A DNA stretch of 64,000 nucleotides, from positions 62,001 through 126,000 of the forward strand of contig JANQLV010000065.1 of the NCBI GenBank assembly GCA_028280415.1. The letters are read 5' to 3'. Below are positions 8,629 to 16,734 of the stretch, in pieces. The stretch's first letter is position 1; each line of letters starts with the position of its first letter. The notes beneath the pieces are model-generated. The model saw only the letters and a program-made list of their open reading frames with translations, had not been told where the DNA came from and searched no databases. Position numbers and translations under genes: made by a program. This stretch comes from Saprospiraceae bacterium (GTDB lineage: Bacteria; Bacteroidota; Bacteroidia; Chitinophagales; Saprospiraceae).

Positions 8629-9057
8629 CTAACTGGGCACAGTGGTCTCATCTAGCGCTTTAATGATGTCATAAGTTGTAATAATCCCAACGATTTCATT
8701 GTCTTCCATAATTGGAATAGCATGGAACAAGTTTTCTTTAAAGACTTTCAGAGCTGTACTGATCTTTGAATCAGAATCAAGTTTAGCTATTCCTGTGGTC
8801 ATAATATCTTCGGCAAGGTAGTTTTTCAACCTTGTCGTGTTGATAATCTCATCATAATTATTCTTACTGAAACCTTTAACAAAATGAAGTAAATCGGTTT
8901 TACTGATAATCCCTAAAAGATTTTTGTATTTCACAACCGGAACATGATGAATCTTGTTATTGTCGAAAATATCTTTCACTTCCTGAAGCGTGTCTTTAGG
9001 ACTTACCGTAAGAAGCTTTGTTGTCATAATAGTAGATACTGGCGCTTGAATATTCAT
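8629..9057 (-). CDS. Tandem CBS domain protein
   Basis: A 142-residue protein made almost only of two CBS repeats: about residues 8-62 (VSTIMTTKLLTVSPKDTLQEV ... HHVPVVKYKNLLGIISKTDLL) and 80-138 (AEDIMTTGIAKLDSDSKISTA ... HAIPIMEDNEIVGIITTYDII). CBS pairs bind adenine nucleotides and sense energy or redox state. It is the first gene of a leftward group with the thioredoxin-like and nitroreductase genes. It starts about 150 bases from two Fnr-like dyads (9209-9242), one of which would lie near -41 of a plausible start site. Confidence 0.9.
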   Translation of the reverse strand: MNIQAPVSTIMTTKLLTVSPKDTLQEVKDIFDNNKIHHVPVVKYKNLLGIISKTDLLHFVKGFSKNNYDEIINTTRLKNYLAEDIMTTGIAKLDSDSKISTALKVFKENLFHAIPIMEDNEIVGIITTYDIIKALDETTVPS

Positions 9058-9537
9058 ACTGTAAAAATTTATTTATTAAAGAAAAAATCCGATATAAATT
9101 AAAAAGGTTATGATTCGATACACATGCTATTCTGATTCGTTGAATCACCTCTTTCTTCATCTCCAAAACCTCTAACACAAAAATCATTGTTATAGGGTGA
9201 ATACTAACTGACTTTCGTCATGATAAGATGTGATTTTAGTCATATTTTTCTTGTTTTGTCAGATTCTTGGTTATAATGCACCAGCTGGTCGAAATTACGG
9301 GTACGAGCTACCGTGCTGGTATATATTATACGCTTGGGGGAAATTAAATTCTGCTTTAAAAAATACCACTTTTTTGTTTATAATTCAGTGTAAAACACCT
9401 CGAAAACCTAGAGAAAATAGCAGATTTTGGAACTTGTGTAATCGAATAATTGTCAGTTTTCAACTCAAAGGACAATTTCCAAACAGACTCTAATATTTTG
9501 ACTATCTTTCAATGCAGAAATGAAATAATTACTAATT
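9058..9537. other. Divergent regulatory region between the stress genes and the oxygen-sensor kinase
   Basis: This holds no convincing gene. It carries two Fnr-like dyads (9209-9242), a possible leftward -7 element reading GATTTTTG on the minus strand (9185-9178), and a GC-richer potential hairpin at 9280-9320. In that hairpin ACCAGC pairs with GCTGGT around an inner ACGG/CCGT arm. An open frame on the plus strand over 9230-9493 has no recognisable content. Confidence 0.6.
9209..9242. promoter_or_regulatory. Two Fnr/DNR-like operator dyads
   Basis: The first dyad is TGAC-TTTC-GTCA at 9209-9220, and the second is TGAT-TTTA-GTCA at 9231-9242. They are 22 bases apart, about two helical turns. 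The half-site and 4-base spacing match the Fnr/DNR type (TTGAy-N4-rTCAA core). For leftward transcription with the -7 element at 9185-9178, the first dyad would be centred near -41, the usual class II activator position. The candidate binder is the Crp/Fnr domain encoded at 11211-12263. Confidence 0.55.
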
Positions 9538-11214
9538 GTGAACGAGCAGCAACAGTCCAGGATGGAGACCGAAGAAGCTAGAAAGTTGAGTGCGATTTTT
9601 CAGCATTCGCAAGATGGGATTATTATTATTGATTCCAGAGGTATAATAGAATCTATAAACCCGGCAGCAGCTGTCCTTTTTGGTTATACGCCTGAGGAAG
9701 TAATCCAAAAGAATGTCAATATGCTGATGCCCGAGCCCAATCACTCGGCACATGATGGCTATATTCATAATTATCTCGCTACTGGGATAAAAAAAATTAT
9801 TGGTATCGGTCGGGAGGTCACCGGCAAGAAAAAAGATGGTAGTGTATTTCCTTTCTTTCTGAGTGTCAGTGAAGTACAGCTGGAAGACAGAATCATCTTT
9901 ACAGGTTTTATCCACGATATTTCCGATCTGAAAGCCAAGGAATTGGAACTGGAAGCTAGTAAAAACAGACTCAATGCTATTTTCGAAACGGCTGTTGATG
10001 GCATTATCATTATTGATGAACAAGCAATTATACAAAATGTCAATCCTGCGATTTCCCGTTTATTTGGTTATTCAAAAGAAGAACTGCTCGGGCGAAATAT
10101 AAAGTTTCTAATGCCTGAACCGCATCATTCCGTACATGATCAATACATCGATAATTATAGAAAAGGTGGAACCGCCAAGGTGATCGGAATCGGTCGTGAA
10201 GTACTGGGGAAGCGTAAAGACGGGACTATTTTCCCCTTTAAACTGGGCGTTAGTGAGGTGAAAATCCAGGATAGAGTTATTTATACCGGCATTATACATG
10301 ATCTCACCTCCGCCAAGAAAAAAGAACAGGAGATCCATGAACTTAATCAATTATTAGAACAAAAAGTTACGGATCGCACAAATGAGCTTTTCGAAACAGT
10401 TAACCGCTTACTGAGTACTAATAAGAAGCTGGAATTTGAAATTGCTGAACGTAAAAAAGTAGAGGAAGCACTCAGAAAATCAGAATTAGAGACACTGCAG
10501 GCATTACAAAAAGAGAAAGAACTGGGAGAGCTAAAAAGTCGCTTTGTATCTATGGCTTCTCATGAGTTTCGAACCCCCCTGAGTACCATCCTTTCATCGG
10601 CTTCACTTATTAGTCGATACGAAGCGAGTAGCCAGCAGGAGAAGCGCGAAAAACACATCAATCGGATCAAGTCTGCTGTTAATAACCTGACGGGAATTCT
10701 CAACGATTTTCTCTCTCTTAGCAGATTGGAAGAAGGAAAGATAAATTATCATCCTGAAATGTTTTATTTGCATACACTGATTCAGGAAGTAGAAGATGAA
10801 GTGCAGGGCATTTTGAAAAAAGGGCAGCTTGTTAAATACGAGAATCTTCTGGAAGAAATGGAAGTTTATTTAGACAGGCGTTTGATGAAAAATGTATTGA
10901 TCAATTTATTGTCAAATGCTATTAAGTACTCCCCGGAAAATAAAACCATTTTTGTAAATACTAAAACGGATAATGATCAACTCATAATTATGGTGCGTGA
11001 TCAGGGAATCGGTATCCCTATGAGTGATCAGAAATACTTGTTTAGCCGGTTTTTTAGAGCTACTAATGTTACTAATATTCAGGGAACAGGTTTAGGATTA
11101 AATATTGTCAAAAAATATATTGAGATCATGAAGGGAAGTATTAGCTTTGAAAGTAAAGAAGGAAAGGGGACAAGTTTTACCATCTCATTACCAAAAAGTC
11201 CAATGAAAAAATGA
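9538..11214 (+). CDS. FixL-like sensor histidine kinase with two haem-type PAS domains
   Basis: A 558-residue soluble kinase: PAS1 (about 15-130), PAS2 (about 143-258), a coiled coil (about 260-335), HisKA with phospho-His 342 (SHEFRTP) and an HATPase domain with N460, DQGIGI at 488-493 and GTGLGL at 516-521. Both PAS domains carry the FixL haem signature: H72 with R92 in IIGIGREV, and H200 with R220 in VIGIGREV. The 20-residue spacing equals that of the proximal His and oxygen-contacting Arg of rhizobial FixL. No membrane segment is seen, so it probably senses cytoplasmic O2. The start is GTG at 9538; an ATG at 9562 is the alternative. Its stop overlaps the next start as ATGA, so the response regulator is translationally coupled. 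Confidence 0.92.
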   Translation: MNEQQQSRMETEEARKLSAIFQHSQDGIIIIDSRGIIESINPAAAVLFGYTPEEVIQKNVNMLMPEPNHSAHDGYIHNYLATGIKKIIGIGREVTGKKKDGSVFPFFLSVSEVQLEDRIIFTGFIHDISDLKAKELELEASKNRLNAIFETAVDGIIIIDEQAIIQNVNPAISRLFGYSKEELLGRNIKFLMPEPHHSVHDQYIDNYRKGGTAKVIGIGREVLGKRKDGTIFPFKLGVSEVKIQDRVIYTGIIHDLTSAKKKEQEIHELNQLLEQKVTDRTNELFETVNRLLSTNKKLEFEIAERKKVEEALRKSELETLQALQKEKELGELKSRFVSMASHEFRTPLSTILSSASLISRYEASSQQEKREKHINRIKSAVNNLTGILNDFLSLSRLEEGKINYHPEMFYLHTLIQEVEDEVQGILKKGQLVKYENLLEEMEVYLDRRLMKNVLINLLSNAIKYSPENKTIFVNTKTDNDQLIIMVRDQGIGIPMSDQKYLFSRFFRATNVTNIQGTGLGLNIVKKYIEIMKGSISFESKEGKGTSFTISLPKSPMKK

Positions 11215-12263
11215 GTAAAATCTTAGTAATAGAAGATAATGCGGAGGTGCGAGAAAACCTGGCAGAAATTCTGGAGCTGTCTGATTATGAAGTGGTTACG
11301 GCTGAAAATGGGAAAGCGGGTGTGGAAAAAGCACTGATTGAAAAACCGGATCTTATACTCTGTGATGTAATGATGCCGGAACTGGATGGCTTTGGGGTAC
11401 TGCGTATTCTGGAGAAAAGAGCGGCAACTTCCCAAATTCCCTTTATTTTCCTGACTGCAAAAGCAGAAAAGACAGATTTTAGAAAAGGTATGAACTTAGG
11501 GGCAGATGATTATATCACCAAACCTTTCGACGATGTGGAGTTGCTGGATGCTATTGAAATGCGACTGAAAAAAAGTGAGCGCATACAACAAGTTTTTGAT
11601 GGAACTAATAAAGGCTTAAGTACTTTTATTAATGAAGCTAAAGGAGAAGAAGCTTTAAGAGCGCTTTCTGAATCCAGAGAGTTACGCCACTTTTCCAAAA
11701 AAGACTTACTCTTCAAGGAAGGAGACTATCCCCGGCGATTATTTTTCGTAGCCAGCGGGAAAGTTAAAGCTTTTCGGATCAACGATGCTGGCAAAGAATA
11801 TATCTCCAAAGTATATAGCAAAGGAGAATTTCTGGGATATAGTGCTCTCTTAAAAGATACTCCTTATCAGGAATCCGCAACGGTCATCGAGGATGCCGAA
11901 ATTAGTTTTATTCCAAAGGAAGACTTTTTTACCTTATTGTATAACAATAGAGATTTTTCCGCCCGCTTTGTTAAAATGCTTGCTAATGATGTGGAAGAAA
12001 TAGAGGAAAAATTGCTTAGTTTGGCTTATGACTCTATTAGAAAACGCGTTGCAGAAGCATTGGTCACTCTTTTCAATACTGCAAAAAATAGTAAGCAGGA
12101 GGATATATCTATCCTTAGAGAAGACCTTGCAGCTATGGTCGGAACGGCTAAAGAATCGGTCATTAGAACACTGTCAGATTTCAAAAGTGAAGGACTTATC
12201 AATGTTAAAGGCAGTGTGATCAGGATCATTAACCTCTCTAAATTAAAAAACCTACCCAACTGA
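11211..12263 (+). CDS. Response regulator receiver fused to a Crp/Fnr transcription factor
   Basis: A 350-residue fusion. Residues 1-122 are a receiver domain with acidic pocket E8/D9, phospho-acceptor D52, T82 and K104. Residues about 150-265 are a cyclic-nucleotide-binding-type domain (LLFKEGDYPRRLFFVASGKVKAF). Residues about 270-345 are a Crp-type winged helix. The recognition helix GTAKESVIRTL aligns with Fnr so that E315 and R319 match E209 and R213, with Ile at the S212 position. There is no N-terminal Fe-S cysteine set as in Fnr; the only Cys is C51. Oxygen input therefore probably arrives by phosphorylation from the coupled FixL-like kinase. Likely targets include the dyads at 9209-9242. 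Confidence 0.92.
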   Translation: MSKILVIEDNAEVRENLAEILELSDYEVVTAENGKAGVEKALIEKPDLILCDVMMPELDGFGVLRILEKRAATSQIPFIFLTAKAEKTDFRKGMNLGADDYITKPFDDVELLDAIEMRLKKSERIQQVFDGTNKGLSTFINEAKGEEALRALSESRELRHFSKKDLLFKEGDYPRRLFFVASGKVKAFRINDAGKEYISKVYSKGEFLGYSALLKDTPYQESATVIEDAEISFIPKEDFFTLLYNNRDFSARFVKMLANDVEEIEEKLLSLAYDSIRKRVAEALVTLFNTAKNSKQEDISILREDLAAMVGTAKESVIRTLSDFKSEGLINVKGSVIRIINLSKLKNLPN

Positions 12264-12594
12264 TGATTCATTGGTTGGACTTACTATTTTGTAAATAAGC
12301 CTTTGATACACCTGTAAACGCTATAGAATGAATAGCAGGCTTGTCGCCAATTTGTTACCCTGATTTCTTTCCTCGGAATATCTTTAATAAAATCCTAATC
12401 CGGAAAATACACCATTCCGGGTATAGCGCTCGTTGAGCGAATAGCATAAATTTGTACTCAATCTTGCTTACAATTTATACCAACCCCTTCCTATTTCCAA
12501 TTAAACATCCTCCGTTTTAGCTAAGCCTGTGTCAAGTGCCCGCACTTTTCATGGACCGACATTTAATATACCCCTCGCCAAAACTTACAATCAC
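12264..12594. other. Intergenic leader of the OmpA-like pair
   Basis: No gene is seen. TAAATTTG at 12447-12454 fits a -7 promoter element but has no well-spaced TTTG upstream. Two small inverted repeats (CCGGAA/TTCCGG around 12400-12421 and CGCTC/GAGCG at 12428-12440) sit just before it. Confidence 0.4.
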
Positions 12595-14022
12595 ATGCTT
12601 ATTTGGAAACGTATCTTGTTCAGCGCTCTTTTTGCGTGCTTTCTCCAAACCTCCTTTTCTCAAAATTATCAATTACAAAAACTCGGAAAAGCAATTAGCT
12701 CTCCACAATATGATGAAATCGCACCTTGTGTTAGTCGTGATGGCAAAACACTCTATTTTACCCGCATTGCTTACCCTAAGTTTGAAAAAGCGCTTGTCGA
12801 AGAAGGAGTTAATCTTGAGCGCTCGATGGACAAAGATGCTTATATGGATCGACTTTCAGAGATTTATTCTATCCTTGACGGGAAACAGGTAAAGAATCCC
12901 GTTACTTCCGAATTCAATCAGGATATTTGGGTGGCTCATTCCGTAAGCAGCGAATTTGACTTATTGGAACATCCTTCCTATCCTTTAAATAATGCTTTAC
13001 CCAATAGCGTAAGTGCATTGACGCCTAATGATGAATTGATCATTCTCAATCAGTTTGCCCCAAACGGCGGCATGCAAAAGGGTTTTTCAAAAGTTACTAA
13101 ATCCGATAAAGGCGAATGGCAATTCCCTGAACCGGTAGGGATTGATAAATACCATAATTCTGGCGCCGATGTGAATCTGACCGTAAGCAGCGATAGCAAA
13201 GTTATGGTGATGGCTCTGGAACGGGCGGATAGTTATGGAAGCACAGATTTATATATTAGTTACAAAAAAGAGGATGGAAGCTGGACCTATCCGGAAAATC
13301 TTGGACCTTCGGTCAATACACCTTATCGCGAATCCGCACCTCATCTTTCAGAAGATATGTTATCCCTTTATTATGCTTCTGACCGGGATAACCCGGGAGG
13401 TGGAAATGATATTTATGTGCAAACACGTCTTGATGATAAATGGAAACAATGGTGGATGGCAAAACGCTTTGATACACCAATCAATTCCGAGGGAGAGGAT
13501 AGCCATCCTTATTTTAATGAAGCGACTGGTTATTTATACTTTACATCAGACAGATACGGAACCAGTGATATTTTCAGAATACAAATTGCCGCACCTAAAG
13601 GGCAGGTCCTGTTGGCAAGTAATCACAACTTTGTGGATTTGTCTGTCGGCAGTTCTATTGAAATTAATAAAATCTTCTTTCAGCAATCTACAGATATCGT
13701 TTTGGAAAAATCTTATCGTCAACTGCATAAGCTTTATATGGTAATGAAAAATAGTCCGAGTTTGAAGATCAGAATTGGAGGTCATACCGATAATATTGGT
13801 GATAAAGATTTATTATTTAAACTATCCGAAGATCGAGCTATTGCTATCAAAAATTATTTAGTAAACAAAAAAGGCATTGAAGCTTCTCGGATCGAGGTAT
13901 TAGGATATGGTTGCACACAACCCTTGAATGATAATTCTACAGAGGATTTAAGGAGTCAGAACCGTCGCGTAGAAATTGAAGTAATCAGTAACGATCTGGT
14001 ATTTTTTACCGGTACGAGATAA
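12595..14022 (+). CDS. PD40-repeat OmpA-family envelope protein, copy 1
   Basis: A 475-residue exported protein with a signal peptide (MLIWKRILFSALFACFLQTSFSQ). The centre carries WD40-like PD40/TolB-type beta-propeller repeats, seen as DGKTLYFTR, PHLSEDMLSLYYASDR and HPYFNEATGYLYFTSDR. The C-terminus, about residue 370 on, is an OmpA-type peptidoglycan-binding domain (IRIGGHTDNIGDKDLL, then LSEDRAIAIKNYLV and QNRRVEIEVI). It should sit in the periplasm or outer membrane, tied to peptidoglycan. I chose the ATG at 12595 because the signal peptide starts there; an open frame back to 12529 adds 22 uncharacteristic residues. It is followed at 82 bases by a close paralogue. Confidence 0.88.
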   Translation: MLIWKRILFSALFACFLQTSFSQNYQLQKLGKAISSPQYDEIAPCVSRDGKTLYFTRIAYPKFEKALVEEGVNLERSMDKDAYMDRLSEIYSILDGKQVKNPVTSEFNQDIWVAHSVSSEFDLLEHPSYPLNNALPNSVSALTPNDELIILNQFAPNGGMQKGFSKVTKSDKGEWQFPEPVGIDKYHNSGADVNLTVSSDSKVMVMALERADSYGSTDLYISYKKEDGSWTYPENLGPSVNTPYRESAPHLSEDMLSLYYASDRDNPGGGNDIYVQTRLDDKWKQWWMAKRFDTPINSEGEDSHPYFNEATGYLYFTSDRYGTSDIFRIQIAAPKGQVLLASNHNFVDLSVGSSIEINKIFFQQSTDIVLEKSYRQLHKLYMVMKNSPSLKIRIGGHTDNIGDKDLLFKLSEDRAIAIKNYLVNKKGIEASRIEVLGYGCTQPLNDNSTEDLRSQNRRVEIEVISNDLVFFTGTR

Positions 14023-14103
14023 GGTTTGCTACTGGATGTTCTAAAGCAAAAAACTTCCCCCACCTTTACCTATAACAAAACTATCCCCCCTCCTGAAAAA
14101 CGG

Positions 14104-15558
14104 ATGATTATGAAAATGTGGAAAATTCTTTTCTACGGAGGAGTATTACTGTTTAACTCGAGCTTAAATGCTCAGGATTATGTTTTACAGAAACTGGACG
14201 GGTTTATTAGTTCGAATGAGTATCATGAGATTGCTCCCTGTATTACTAGTGATGGCAAAACACTTTATTTTACACGCCTGGCCTATCCTAAATTCGAACG
14301 GACACTTATGGAGTCCGGGCAAGACCTTAGTGTTGAACTAAAATCTGATGCCTACTTTAGACGAATGGCATCAATTTATAGTATTTTGAACGGCAGCCCG
14401 GTTGTTGATCCCGTCAACTCCGAGTTTAATCAGGATATTTGGATAGCCCATTCTGTTAATAATGAATTTGATATTTTGGAACACCCAGGTTATCCCTTAA
14501 ATAATGCTTTGCCCAATAGCGTATGCGCGCTTACCCCTTCGGATCAGCCAATTGTACTCAACCAGTTTGTTCCGGGAGGTGGTATGCAAAAGGGCTTTTC
14601 TTTGGTCCCCAAAACCGAGAGCGGGGAGTGGGCATTCCCGGAAGCGATAGGCGTAGATCAATATCATAACTCCGGAGCGGATGTAAATCTCACGATGAGT
14701 AGTGACGGTCAGGTAATGATTATCTCTATGGAACGGGAAGATTCCTACGGAAAAGCGGATATGTTCATTAGCTTTAAACAAACGGATGGCACCTGGTCCT
14801 ATCCCGAGAACCTGGGAAGAGGCATTAATTCCCCTTACCGGGAATCTGCACCGCATCTTTCTCAGGATATGAAAACACTATATTTTTCTTCGGATCGTTC
14901 CTATCCCGGAAGAGGTTGTGATATATATGTCCAGGAAAGGCTGTCTGATAATTGGAAAGACTGGACCAGTCCGCGTAAATTCCGTTCTCCAATTAATTCA
15001 TCCGGAGATGATAGCCATCCCTTTTTCAATGAAGCCACTGGTTATTTATATTTTACTTCTGACCGGGAAGGTACTTCTGATATTTTCAGAATTCAAATAA
15101 AAGAACCCAAGACTCCAAAAACACCAGAGCCGGAAACGCCACTTGCCGTACAACAGGATTTAATCCCTTTGACAATAGGATCAAAGATTGATTTTTCAAA
15201 TATTTACTTTTTACAATCCCAGGCACAAATTCTCAAAAAGTCTTATAATGATTTACATAAACTTTCCATCATACTGAAAAACAACCCCAACCTGGTTATC
15301 CGCATCGCTGGGCATACCGATAATATTGGCGATCCGGATTTATTATTAAAACTTTCGGAGGAAAGAGCAGAGGCCATCAAGGGTTTTTTGGTGAATAAGA
15401 AAAAAATAGACCCGGCTCGGATTCAAACCGTTGGACATGGTGCTTCCAAACCTCTGAATGATAATTCAACCGAGAAGCTGAGAAAGCGTAATCGTAGAGT
15501 CGAAATAGAAGTGATCCGCAATCAAAAAGTTGTTGATACAAATTTAGGTACGCGCTAA
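14104..15558 (+). CDS. PD40-repeat OmpA-family envelope protein, copy 2
   Basis: A tandem paralogue of the preceding gene (484 residues from the ATG at 14104; an ATG at 14110 is equally possible). It has the same parts: a signal peptide ending SLNAQ, PD40 propeller repeats and a C-terminal OmpA domain (IRIAGHTDNIGDPDLL, LSEERAEAIKGFLV, RNRRVEIEVI). Long blocks are near identical between the copies (EIAPC, GKTLYFTR, SGADVNLT, YRESAPHLS, ATGYLYFTSDR). Copy 2 carries an extra Pro/Thr-rich linker (KTPKTPEPETP) before the OmpA domain. The pair is probably one operon ending at the hairpin at 15611-15648. PorE of the type IX system has a related OmpA/propeller design but also a TPR domain, which is absent here. 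Confidence 0.88.
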   Translation: MIMKMWKILFYGGVLLFNSSLNAQDYVLQKLDGFISSNEYHEIAPCITSDGKTLYFTRLAYPKFERTLMESGQDLSVELKSDAYFRRMASIYSILNGSPVVDPVNSEFNQDIWIAHSVNNEFDILEHPGYPLNNALPNSVCALTPSDQPIVLNQFVPGGGMQKGFSLVPKTESGEWAFPEAIGVDQYHNSGADVNLTMSSDGQVMIISMEREDSYGKADMFISFKQTDGTWSYPENLGRGINSPYRESAPHLSQDMKTLYFSSDRSYPGRGCDIYVQERLSDNWKDWTSPRKFRSPINSSGDDSHPFFNEATGYLYFTSDREGTSDIFRIQIKEPKTPKTPEPETPLAVQQDLIPLTIGSKIDFSNIYFLQSQAQILKKSYNDLHKLSIILKNNPNLVIRIAGHTDNIGDPDLLLKLSEERAEAIKGFLVNKKKIDPARIQTVGHGASKPLNDNSTEKLRKRNRRVEIEVIRNQKVVDTNLGTR

Positions 15559-15590
15559 ACCTTTTTTACAGAAAGAATACTAAAGATATT

Positions 15591-15625
15591 TTTGTCTCAT
15601 TTCTACATGTAAAGTCCTATTTTTG
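15591..15625 (+). promoter_or_regulatory. Promoter overlapping a terminator-like hairpin
   Basis: TTTG at 15591-15594 and TATTTTTG at 15618-15625 are separated by 23 bases, within the range allowed for the Bacteroidetes consensus. A start near 15632 would leave a leader of about 19 bases before the ATG at 15651. The -7 element lies inside the terminator hairpin of the upstream gene. Confidence 0.4.
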
Positions 15626-15648
15626 TTGATTCAAAAGTGGGACTTTTT
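15611..15648 (+). terminator. Terminator-like hairpin after the OmpA-like pair
   Basis: AAAGTCC at 15611-15617 pairs with GGACTTT at 15640-15646, with a further inner TTTTG/CAAAA pairing. A short T run follows and the hairpin ends three bases before the next ATG. Confidence 0.55.
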
Positions 15649-15650
15649 GT

Positions 15651-16676
15651 ATGATAAAAAGAAAATCTTACCGGCTCAAAGCCGGGAACATTGCCAATCT
15701 TAAGATCGAAACCTCGGAACTGAAGCCTCCGGCAAAAGGAGAAGTAACGATAAAAGTACAATCCATTGGATTTAACTTTGCCGATCTTTTTGCCATATGG
15801 GGTTTATATAAAGCTACCCCCAAAGGTATATTCACTCCGGGTTTGGAATATTCGGGTGAAGTTGTTGCACTCGGAGCAGATGTGCGAGGACTTCAGGTTG
15901 GAGATCGCATCATGGGCGTAACGCGGTTCGGTGCCTATACGACTCATCTCAATATTGATTATCGTTATGCTATCCCACTACCGGATGATTGGACCTTTCA
16001 GGAAGGTGCTGCTTATCTTGTACAGCTATTAACGGCTTATTATGGATTGGTATATCTCGGAAATATCCAGCAAGACAGCACGGTGCTTATTCATTCGGCA
16101 GCCGGGGGCGTTGGTATCTGGGCCAATCGCATTGCCAGACAGTTTAATGCTTATACAATTGGTACGGTAGGTAATCCGGCTAAATTGGATTTTTTAAAAA
16201 AAGAGGGCTATGCCCAGGGAATTGTTCGGGGCGAAGATTTTCCGGAAAAGCTGAAAGAGGCACTTGACGGAAGACCACTCAACCTGGTCATGGAATGTAT
16301 TGGTGGGAAAATCTTTAAAGCAGCTTATAAGCAATTAGCACAAATGGGTCGAATGATCGTTTATGGCTCAGCGCGTTATGCCTCGCCGGGTAATCGTCCG
16401 AATTATCCGAAAATGATCTATCAGTTTATGACTCGTCCTAAGATTGATCCGCAAAAAATGATTGAAGAAAATAAATCTATTATGGGCTTCAATTTGATCT
16501 GGCTTTACGACCAGGTAGAGCTGATGCACCAAGTGTTGGAAGAGGTCAGCAAACTTGATCTGGGGAAACCACATGTCGGGCACGAATTTGCTTTCGATGA
16601 ACTAGTTGAAGCGATGAAACTTTTTCAGACTGGTAAGACTATTGGAAAAGTGGTCGTAAATATAGAGAAAGCCTAA
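15651..16676 (+). CDS. Zinc-less MDR-family quinone oxidoreductase-like enzyme
   Basis: A 341-residue medium-chain dehydrogenase/reductase of the quinone oxidoreductase / VAT-1 type. The N-terminal GroES-like part has GFNFADLFAIWGLY and TPGLEYSGEVVALG. The Rossmann part has the NADPH loop VLIHSAAGGVGIWANRIARQF. The cysteines and histidines of zinc-type alcohol dehydrogenases are absent. It probably reduces a quinone or enone with NADPH; the substrate is unknown. It appears monocistronic, with its own promoter embedded in the upstream hairpin and a symmetric hairpin (16680-16724) at its end. Confidence 0.88.
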   Translation: MIKRKSYRLKAGNIANLKIETSELKPPAKGEVTIKVQSIGFNFADLFAIWGLYKATPKGIFTPGLEYSGEVVALGADVRGLQVGDRIMGVTRFGAYTTHLNIDYRYAIPLPDDWTFQEGAAYLVQLLTAYYGLVYLGNIQQDSTVLIHSAAGGVGIWANRIARQFNAYTIGTVGNPAKLDFLKKEGYAQGIVRGEDFPEKLKEALDGRPLNLVMECIGGKIFKAAYKQLAQMGRMIVYGSARYASPGNRPNYPKMIYQFMTRPKIDPQKMIEENKSIMGFNLIWLYDQVELMHQVLEEVSKLDLGKPHVGHEFAFDELVEAMKLFQTGKTIGKVVVNIEKA

Positions 16677-16679
16677 AAG

Positions 16680-16724
16680 GCTTCGCTACTCAATAGTCAG
16701 ATGATGAAAACTGGGTAGCGAAGC
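16680..16724. terminator. Symmetric hairpin between convergent genes
   Basis: A perfect 10-bp inverted repeat, GCTTCGCTAC at 16680-16689 and GTAGCGAAGC at 16715-16724, with a 25-base loop. It lies between the ends of two convergent genes and could stop transcription in both directions, though no long T-tract follows on either strand. Confidence 0.5.
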
Positions 16725-16734
16725 ACCATACGTA

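Noticed and set aside
9230-9493. 87-residue plus-strand frame in the kinase upstream region
   Set aside because: Odd composition, overlaps the second Fnr-like dyad and the GC-richer hairpin; more likely regulatory DNA.
9497-9511. TTGA...TCAA near the kinase start as a third Fnr site
   Set aside because: The spacing is one base too long (7 instead of 6 between TTGA and TCAA).
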